Assembly (NCBI RefSeq): GCF_036378875.1
Contig: NZ_DASUVO010000162.1
Coordinates: 50,353 to 114,352 of the forward strand
DNA: 64,000 bases
Origin: Actinophytocola sp036378875
GTDB taxonomy: Bacteria; Actinomycetota; Actinomycetes; Mycobacteriales; Pseudonocardiaceae
Reading direction: 5' to 3'
Shown here piece by piece: positions 58,805-64,000 of this stretch. Under the pieces are notes generated by a model. That model had not been told where the DNA came from. It did not search any database and saw only the letters and a list, made by a program, of their open reading frames with translations. How positions within the stretch are numbered: the stretch's first letter is position 1; each line of letters begins with the position of its first letter. The position numbers and the translations under genes were made by a program.

Positions 58805-58932
58805 GGCGTCAGCATGCGCCGGCATGCTGAGCGAGAGCTGTGAATCTGCTGACGAGATCCGCCGAAATCGCTGTCGATCCACGGCACGGCCGCCCGTCCG
58901 GTACGTACCCGGACGGGCGGCCGCCACTGGAC

Positions 58933-61755
58933 CTACGGGGTGACGAACCCGTTGAACTTCAACGAGACGGCCCGGATGGACCCGACGTCCGCCCCCGCCG
59001 TGTCACGCACGAAGAACGTCCACGTGCCGTCGACCGGCGCGCCACGCAGCGCGTCGAGCGGGCTGACCGGCTTCCACGTGCCCGTGAAGGGGGCGTCCGC
59101 GGACGTCACCGTGGCGAACGAGGCCGCCGCTGTGTCGTCGAACACCACCTGGCACAGGTTGTTGCCGCCGCCGCCGTTGTTGCTGAACACGTTCGCCCGT
59201 ACGCCGGACGGCGAGACCAACTGCCCGACCAGGTCACCGACGAAGGTGTGGTCGAGACCCACGGTCGTCGCGCCCGTCGCCGTGGTGCACGTGGCACCGT
59301 CGACCGAGAACCCGATCTTCGACGCCCGGCCGAAGCCGGACACCGGGATCTGCACGCTCGCACCGACCGCGCTGTTGTCCGGCACCGCGACCGGCGCACC
59401 CGCGTAGGCGAACGCGACGGTCTCGTCCGACGGACGGCCGACGTCGATCGAGAACGACGACGTCTTCGGCGAGAACGTGCCCGCGAAGGTCACGCGGGTC
59501 GCGAACTGGATCGGCACGCCGACCTCGTGGGTCGTCGGCACCCTCACCTTGTACTCCCGCACCACGGTCTCCCCACGCGGGATCGCACCGTAGAGCTGGG
59601 CACGCGGCGTCACCGTGACGCCCGGCGAGGACGTGGTGACCACGACGCTCGTGGACACCGCGGTCGCGTCGCCCACGTTGGTCACCGGCAGCGACACCGT
59701 CACCGTGTCACCCGGGTCGATGAACGCGCCGCCGTCGTCCACGGTCACCTTCGGGGCTTCCGAGACCGCGAGCGGCTGCGGGCTCGCACCCGTGTAGCCG
59801 AGCACCCGGTCAGCCAGGACCACGCCGTGGCCGCTGCGGCTGTCGACACCAGGGGCGCCGATGTCGATCGCCGTGCTCACCAGCGCCTCCCGCACCTCAG
59901 CCGGGGCGATGCCGGGGTTGCCGGACAGCACGAGACCCGCGATGGCCGCCGCGTGTGGTGCCGCCGCCGAGGTGCCGTAGAAGGTCTCGAAACCCTCCAC
60001 GCTGGTCGAGACGCCGTCCGCGGCCGTGATGTCCGGCTTCTGCCGCACCTCGCCACCGGTGGAGCTGAAGTTGCCAGGCGTGATCGGTGTGCCGTCGGCC
60101 TGGAAGAACACGCGCCGCGGGCCGTCGGAGGTGAACCGCTCGAGCTTCGACGTCGAGTCGAACGCGTTCGGGAACGGACCGGCCGGGTTCGCCGGGTCGC
60201 CCGTCTCCAGGTCGAACGGCAGCGCGTCCTTGGCCGGCGCGGCGGCCGTCGAGAACGCGCCACGCGCGGCCGAGTGACCCCACGTGACACCCGGGGTGGT
60301 GAACGCCTTCAGCGTCGCCTGGTCCTCGAACCGGCCACGCAGCGCGGTCAGCGAGAAGTACCGGTCGGCGCCGGAGAACTTCACGACCGCGATCCGCAGA
60401 CCGGTGGTACTTCCAGTCGGCAGGTCGAACCGCTCGAACGCGTCCTGGGTGCCGTTCTGGATGTTCTGGGCCTGTCCGATGACGTTGCCCGCCGAGTTGA
60501 GCAGGTACATGTCGTAGTCGTTGCTCGACCGGCCGATCGGGTCGGCCCAGTTCAGCAGGACCGGCGCGCCAGCCGACTCGTTCGAGATCGGCTGGAAGAT
60601 CTGCGTGCCGGGGCCGGGGTCGAAGTCGTGGGCGTAACCCGCGAACTTGCCGACGATCTGGCCGGAGTTGACGTAGTCGCCCTCCCAGTGGCCGGCGGTG
60701 CCGTCCACGGTGTTGCCCTCGTTGCCGGCCGAGGAGAAGTACAGGGCGCCGTCGGCGATCACGTCGTTCACGGCCTGGGCGATGATCCAGTCCTGGAACA
60801 CCGCCTCACGGAAGTAGATGATGTCGTCCACGATGATGTCGCAGCCGAGGTCGAAGCGGAGCGCGCGGATGTTGTCCGCGAAGCTCGCGTCACCGTTGAA
60901 CGCCGTGGCGAAGCCGAGTTCGGCACTCGGCGCCACGTCGTGGATGATCTCCAACATCGCGGTGCCCTCGTCGCCGAGGCCGCCCTCACCCGGGAGGACG
61001 TCCACCGCGGGCAGCTCGCCTGCCGCCTGTGAGGTGCCGAGCGAGTCGATGCCGTCGGACAGCGCGCAGATCTTGACGCCGACACCGGTGACGCCGATGC
61101 CGTCACGTGCGGTGTCCGCGTTGTGCGCCCGGTCGCCCTCGCTGTTCGTCGGGCCGGCGCGGTCGGCGAGCGCCTCGCGCGTGTTCTGCGCGATCCGCTT
61201 CTCCTTCTGCTCCTTGGTCTCCTGGTCGGCTTTCTGGTTCGGGTTGAGCTCGCGGGCGGTCATGGCACCGTCCGCTTCCTCGACCCTGGCCACGTCGCCA
61301 CGTGCGGCGATCGCGTTGACGGCCGAGAGCGGCACCTCGGCACGCACGGTGCCGTAGCGCGTGGAGACCGACCGGACGCTGGCGTTCTTCGCCGTCAGGT
61401 CCTTGAGCAGGGCGTCGCTGACCGTCCCCCGGATGTCCACGAGCACCTTGCCGCTCGCGGTCTTCTCGATCCCGTTGTCCAGCAACGGGACCGCGGTCCT
61501 CGCCCGCTTGTTCGCCGAAAGGCGCTGCTGCACGACGAGTTGACTGTCCACTTTGGCTTCCGCCGCGGACAGGTTCGTCTTGATGTCCTGGAGCGCGGCG
61601 ATCTCCTTCGCCGCGGTTTCCTGTGCGGAGCTGGTCTGGTCCTCCGGTGGCGGCGCGGCGACCGCTGGGCTCGCGAGGCCCACGACCGCAATCAAACAGG
61701 CCGCTCCCGTCATCAGTACGCGTGATCTTCGTGTTGCGTGTGCAGGTAAACGCAC
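58933..61755 (-). CDS. Secreted S8-family (subtilisin-like) peptidase with P-domain and Glu in the His position
   Basis: The 940-residue protein has a signal peptide with RRSR in the n-region (start GTG 61755), a prodomain with a coiled-coil piece (~40-110), a subtilase domain (~220-620) and a long C-terminal part: Ig-like beta repeats (~650-800) and a proprotein-convertase P-domain-like end (~820-940). Catalytic Asp is in ICALSDGID (~233) and Ser in GTSAAAPH (~596). Where HGTxxA should carry the catalytic His there is GDEGTAMLEI, with Glu (~263). This Glu variant is known in a subgroup of bacterial S8 proteins and recalls the Ser-Glu-Asp triad of sedolisins. Activity may need acid pH or may be lost. 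Confidence 0.85.
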   Translation of the reverse strand: MRLPAHATRRSRVLMTGAACLIAVVGLASPAVAAPPPEDQTSSAQETAAKEIAALQDIKTNLSAAEAKVDSQLVVQQRLSANKRARTAVPLLDNGIEKTASGKVLVDIRGTVSDALLKDLTAKNASVRSVSTRYGTVRAEVPLSAVNAIAARGDVARVEEADGAMTARELNPNQKADQETKEQKEKRIAQNTREALADRAGPTNSEGDRAHNADTARDGIGVTGVGVKICALSDGIDSLGTSQAAGELPAVDVLPGEGGLGDEGTAMLEIIHDVAPSAELGFATAFNGDASFADNIRALRFDLGCDIIVDDIIYFREAVFQDWIIAQAVNDVIADGALYFSSAGNEGNTVDGTAGHWEGDYVNSGQIVGKFAGYAHDFDPGPGTQIFQPISNESAGAPVLLNWADPIGRSSNDYDMYLLNSAGNVIGQAQNIQNGTQDAFERFDLPTGSTTGLRIAVVKFSGADRYFSLTALRGRFEDQATLKAFTTPGVTWGHSAARGAFSTAAAPAKDALPFDLETGDPANPAGPFPNAFDSTSKLERFTSDGPRRVFFQADGTPITPGNFSSTGGEVRQKPDITAADGVSTSVEGFETFYGTSAAAPHAAAIAGLVLSGNPGIAPAEVREALVSTAIDIGAPGVDSRSGHGVVLADRVLGYTGASPQPLAVSEAPKVTVDDGGAFIDPGDTVTVSLPVTNVGDATAVSTSVVVTTSSPGVTVTPRAQLYGAIPRGETVVREYKVRVPTTHEVGVPIQFATRVTFAGTFSPKTSSFSIDVGRPSDETVAFAYAGAPVAVPDNSAVGASVQIPVSGFGRASKIGFSVDGATCTTATGATTVGLDHTFVGDLVGQLVSPSGVRANVFSNNGGGGNNLCQVVFDDTAAASFATVTSADAPFTGTWKPVSPLDALRGAPVDGTWTFFVRDTAGADVGSIRAVSLKFNGFVTP

Positions 61756-61874
61756 GGATGCCCTCCGCGTGGTGCTCTGGCCGTGCCCCGACTCACGACC
61801 CCCAGTGCCGGGTGCCCCCCGGCCAGGCTCAACGTATGGTCGAAACCAATCGATCGCAGCGGCCATTCGGCCCA

Positions 61875-61893
61875 AACACACACAGTGTGTGTT
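61875..61893. promoter_or_regulatory. Perfect palindrome between dGTPase and S8 peptidase genes
   Basis: AACACACACAGTGTGTGTT is a perfect 9-1-9 inverted repeat 120 nt upstream of the peptidase start and 24 nt past the dGTPase stop. It could be a TetR-type operator for the peptidase; its low GC stands out. Confidence 0.5.
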
Positions 61894-61916
61894 AACAGTT
61901 GCCGTAGGTGAACGAT

Positions 61917-63482
61917 CTACAGGACGAAGGCGTCGGACCAGGGCTGCGAGCTGCGCCCGGTAAGGGCGTCGAGGAGTGCCGCCGCCTGGCTGTCCGTTAG
62001 GGACGCGACGAAGTCGATCACGGCTCGTCCCCTTGCCATTTCCCGGATTCCGACGTCGCCATCGGGTGGTTCACCGACCGCACCGATCAAAGTGGACATA
62101 TCGGTCGCGGCGAGCGCGCGGTACTCGGTCTCCGCCAGCTCGACGAGGTCGGTCAGCCTGCGCGGCAGGCGGTTGGCCTCATAACGATCGGTGAGCCACT
62201 GCACGAGTGCCTCCACCAGGGAGGTGATAAGCCGGGCCTGGCCGCGCTGGTGTAACGCCAGGTCCGGCCGGAGTAACACGAACCGGCGGTGCACGAACTT
62301 GAGCACCTGCACCTCGTGCCACTGGGCGGGGGCGAGCAAGACGTGCCCCGAACGGGTCGGCGGATCCAACACGACGGTCATGCCGTCGACGAGCCGGACG
62401 GTCCACCCCGACGAGAACCGGGCAACGGCCTGCTCGGCCTCGACGGAGCCGTCGAACGGCGTGCCGAGCAGTCCGTCGACCAGCTCGGCACGCACCCGGG
62501 CGACCGCGGCGACGAACGCGTCGTCGTCCACCATCCACGCGTCCCGGCGGTGCATGCGGCGGCGCAGCTGTTCGAGCGAGTGCCCCGGCCGCCTCGCGTG
62601 CGCGGCGAGCCGCTCGTCGTCGAGCGCGGCCAGCTCGAGCGCGTTGTTCAGCCAGTACTCGAGCTCGGCCGAGACCGGCGCGTGCTGAAGCACCCCGATC
62701 CGGTGGAAGTCCTCCAGATCGTGGATGGCGTAGGCGATGTCGTCGGCGGTGTCCATCACCGACGCCTCGACTGTCTGCTGCCAGCTGGCGAGCCGCCCGG
62801 CGAACGCGGCACGGGCCTGTGCCATGTCGTCGAGCTCGGTGACGTAGACGGAGAACTTGCTGGACCCGGTGCCCGGCTCGCCCGGCGGCTCGGAGGCGCC
62901 GCGCGGTGGCGAGGACATGTGCCGCGGGTGCGGGTCGGGATGGGTCATGCGGGTCCACGGGTACTTGAGCACGGCCGCGCGCACGGCGGCGGTGAGATCG
63001 AGCCCGACCGCGCTCGGCCCGCCGGTGTCGGTGGTGGTGACGATCCGCAGGCTCTGCGCGTTGCCCTCGAACCCGTCGGGCAAGCCGAGGCGGTAACGCG
63101 CGAGCCGGTCGAGCACCTGCTCACCGAGATGTCCGAACGGCGGATGCCCGAGATCGTGCACCAGCCCGGCGGCCTCCACGACGTCCGGATCGCACCCGCC
63201 GAGCTTGTCCAGCAGCGGCACGAACGCGGGCTCGGCACGAAGCCGCTCGGCGATGGCCCGCGCGACCTGGGCAACCTTGAGACTGTGGGTAAGCCGGTTG
63301 TGCAGCAGGCCGGAGCCACTCGCACTGACGACCTGGGTAACCCCACCAAGCCGCGCGAAGAAAGGCGACGCGACCACCCGATCCCGGTCCACCCGGAACG
63401 GACTGGCCGCGAGGTCACCGGACCCGGGCCCGGCCACCCTCTCCGAACGACGCGCCTCCCTGAGGTCGACCCGATCAGACAT
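61917..63482 (-). CDS. dgt: Deoxyguanosinetriphosphate triphosphohydrolase-like protein
   Basis: The 521-residue protein is an HD-domain dNTPase: FARLGGVTQVV, RLTHSLKVAQVARAI (metal His), AAGLVHDLGHPPFGHLGEQVL (HD motif and GHPPFGHxGE, partly quoted), GFEGNAQSLRIV, MDTADDIAYAIHDLEDF and later C-terminal blocks. It removes triphosphate from dGTP or other dNTPs, controlling the nucleotide pool. The linker near residue 180-210 (SSPPRGASEPPGEPGTGS) is an insertion of low complexity. Start ATG 63482 (MSDRV); 63494 is an alternative. Confidence 0.92.
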   Translation of the reverse strand: MSDRVDLREARRSERVAGPGSGDLAASPFRVDRDRVVASPFFARLGGVTQVVSASGSGLLHNRLTHSLKVAQVARAIAERLRAEPAFVPLLDKLGGCDPDVVEAAGLVHDLGHPPFGHLGEQVLDRLARYRLGLPDGFEGNAQSLRIVTTTDTGGPSAVGLDLTAAVRAAVLKYPWTRMTHPDPHPRHMSSPPRGASEPPGEPGTGSSKFSVYVTELDDMAQARAAFAGRLASWQQTVEASVMDTADDIAYAIHDLEDFHRIGVLQHAPVSAELEYWLNNALELAALDDERLAAHARRPGHSLEQLRRRMHRRDAWMVDDDAFVAAVARVRAELVDGLLGTPFDGSVEAEQAVARFSSGWTVRLVDGMTVVLDPPTRSGHVLLAPAQWHEVQVLKFVHRRFVLLRPDLALHQRGQARLITSLVEALVQWLTDRYEANRLPRRLTDLVELAETEYRALAATDMSTLIGAVGEPPDGDVGIREMARGRAVIDFVASLTDSQAAALLDALTGRSSQPWSDAFVL

Positions 63483-63579
63483 GGGGATGACCATAGCCGG
63501 GAGTAGTCCACAGGGCCCGCCACGAACACCCGTGACTGTCGGTGTCCCCCGGTAGGCTGGATACCGGGGGCCGGAGGCC

Positions 63580-63693
63580 GACCGGGTCCGGCCCCAACCA
63601 GAAGCCGACCCGGGGTCCGGCCCCAACCAGAAGCCGACCCGGGGTCCGGCCCCAACCAGAAGCCGACCGGGAGTCCGATGCCACCCGGAGGCC
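63580..63693. repeat. 29-bp tandem repeat, 3-4 units
   Basis: Units of 27, 29, 29 and a degenerate 29 bp with core GTCCGGCCCCAACCAGAAGCC follow each other without spacers between dgt and the lycopene cyclase gene. The first three are nearly identical. Confidence 0.85.
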
Positions 63694-63762
63694 GCCCGGC
63701 GCGATCCCAGCCGGTCAGGTGGTAGTCGATCGGGTGAAGTCCGTGGGTGGTGGAATCCTGCG

Positions 63763-64000
63763 GTGGACGTTGTGGTCGTGGGTGGTGGGCCGGCCGGGTG
63801 GGCGCTCGCGTCGGCCTGTGTGCGGGTCGGGTTGCGGGTGACGCTGGTGGCTCCCACCAACCGGTGGCCGGCCACCTATGGCATGTGGCTCGACGAGACG
63901 GCGCTGCTGCCGGCCGGGTCGCGCTGGGTCGTGGCCCGGGCCACGGGTGGCGGGCGGGTGCTGCCGCGCGAGTACGTGGTGCTCGACAACGACAGTGTGT
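63763..64000 (+). CDS. Lycopene cyclase family protein, N-terminal part
   Basis: The first 79 codons of a flavoprotein are visible; the rest lies beyond the window. DVVVVGGGPAGWALAS is the FAD Rossmann loop, and YGMWLDE matches the conserved YGVWxDE of lycopene beta/epsilon cyclases (CrtY/CrtL). These make cyclic carotenoids from lycopene at the membrane. GTG 63763 is the first possible start. Carotenoid partner genes would be expected just downstream. Confidence 0.85.
   Translation, partial: MDVVVVGGGPAGWALASACVRVGLRVTLVAPTNRWPATYGMWLDETALLPAGSRWVVARATGGGRVLPREYVVLDNDSV

Noticed and set aside
58840..61032. A 730-codon plus-strand frame opposite the S8 peptidase
   Set aside because: The composition is Arg/Asp/Val/Gly-rich and repetitive, typical of antisense frames in GC-rich genes; no start signal or domain.
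63580..63693. CRISPR-like direct repeats of 29 bp
   Set aside because: The units are contiguous with no spacers, and no cas gene is in the window; it is a simple tandem repeat.
1..64000. tRNA or rRNA genes, integrase, transposase or phage genes
   Set aside because: No T-loop-like sequence in a cloverleaf context, no rRNA-like stretch and no integrase or transposase motif were seen on either strand.

Overview
The window is high-GC chromosomal DNA from a filamentous or nocardioform actinomycete, most probably of the Pseudonocardiales (Amycolatopsis/Saccharothrix/Lentzea-like). The reasons are family content rather than a species match: a mycothiol-dependent formaldehyde dehydrogenase, a fused CofG/CofH FO synthase for coenzyme F420, an XRE/DUF5753 regulator paired with a DUF397 protein, an LCP cell-wall protein, a fused isobutyryl-CoA mutase (IcmF), many TetR regulators, frequent GTG starts and 4-base stop/start overlaps. 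I see no tRNA, rRNA, CRISPR array, transposase or prophage; this is core-like chromosome with a few decayed genes and several families of intergenic repeats.

Layout. 1-2471: end of a PP2C phosphatase, a VWA protein and a zinc-ribbon/FHA protein (a Ser/Thr phosphorylation signalling module). 2.5-8.0 kb: two secreted SGNH hydrolases, an XRE/DUF397 pair, and a TGT-like protein of unknown role. 8.0-16.7 kb: a Ski2-like helicase, a scar of AraC and NmrA gene fragments next to an MFS exporter, then small housekeeping genes (barstar-like, phosphoribosyltransferase, methyltransferase, NudC, XdhC-domain, lipoprotein). 16.8-20.9 kb: a five-gene acyl-CoA oxidation operon ending in its own TetR regulator. 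20.8-27.7 kb: DeoR regulator, ECF sigma with membrane partner, pseudouridine synthase, a ROK kinase/degenerate PfkB/class II aldolase sugar operon, and an ArsR-AHSA1 pair. 27.6-33.7 kb: class III aminotransferase, the mscR/MBL formaldehyde detoxification pair, a VOC protein, a Tat-exported MBL protein and a secreted trypsin-like protease. 33.8-44.2 kb: fbiC, regulators, an MpaB-type oxygenase, then fadB2-icmF-thioesterase for branched/short acyl-CoA metabolism, bounded by a pair of related repeats. 44.3-53.9 kb: envelope and redox genes (PAP2-like, Bcp, LCP, ABC exporter, GT87), a TetR/NmrA divergon and a MocA-like nucleotidyltransferase. 54-64 kb: ABC-F ATPase, SDR, AsnC/amino-acid dehydrogenase divergon, a large secreted S8 peptidase, dGTPase and the start of a lycopene cyclase.

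The least expected signals are non-coding. (1) A ~150-nt leader, about 90% identical over its best 113 nt, sits directly upstream of two unrelated genes 48 kb apart (VWA gene, TetR gene) and ends at their ribosome binding sites with identical spacing to the start codons. (2) A long perfect inverted repeat built of two TACGG-N4-CCGTA sites occurs at 28.96 kb and again at 58.21 kb; the second copy lies beside what looks like the eroded 3' end of the same MBL gene that adjoins the first. (3) A CGCGAGTCTCGCG repeat family starts exactly at the stop codons of two genes and brackets the fadB2-icmF block. Several palindromes can be matched to known regulator families (LexA, CebR, KstR2, DasR, TetR, Lrp), which gives testable regulatory assignments. 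All assignments are from reading the sequence; no database search was possible.
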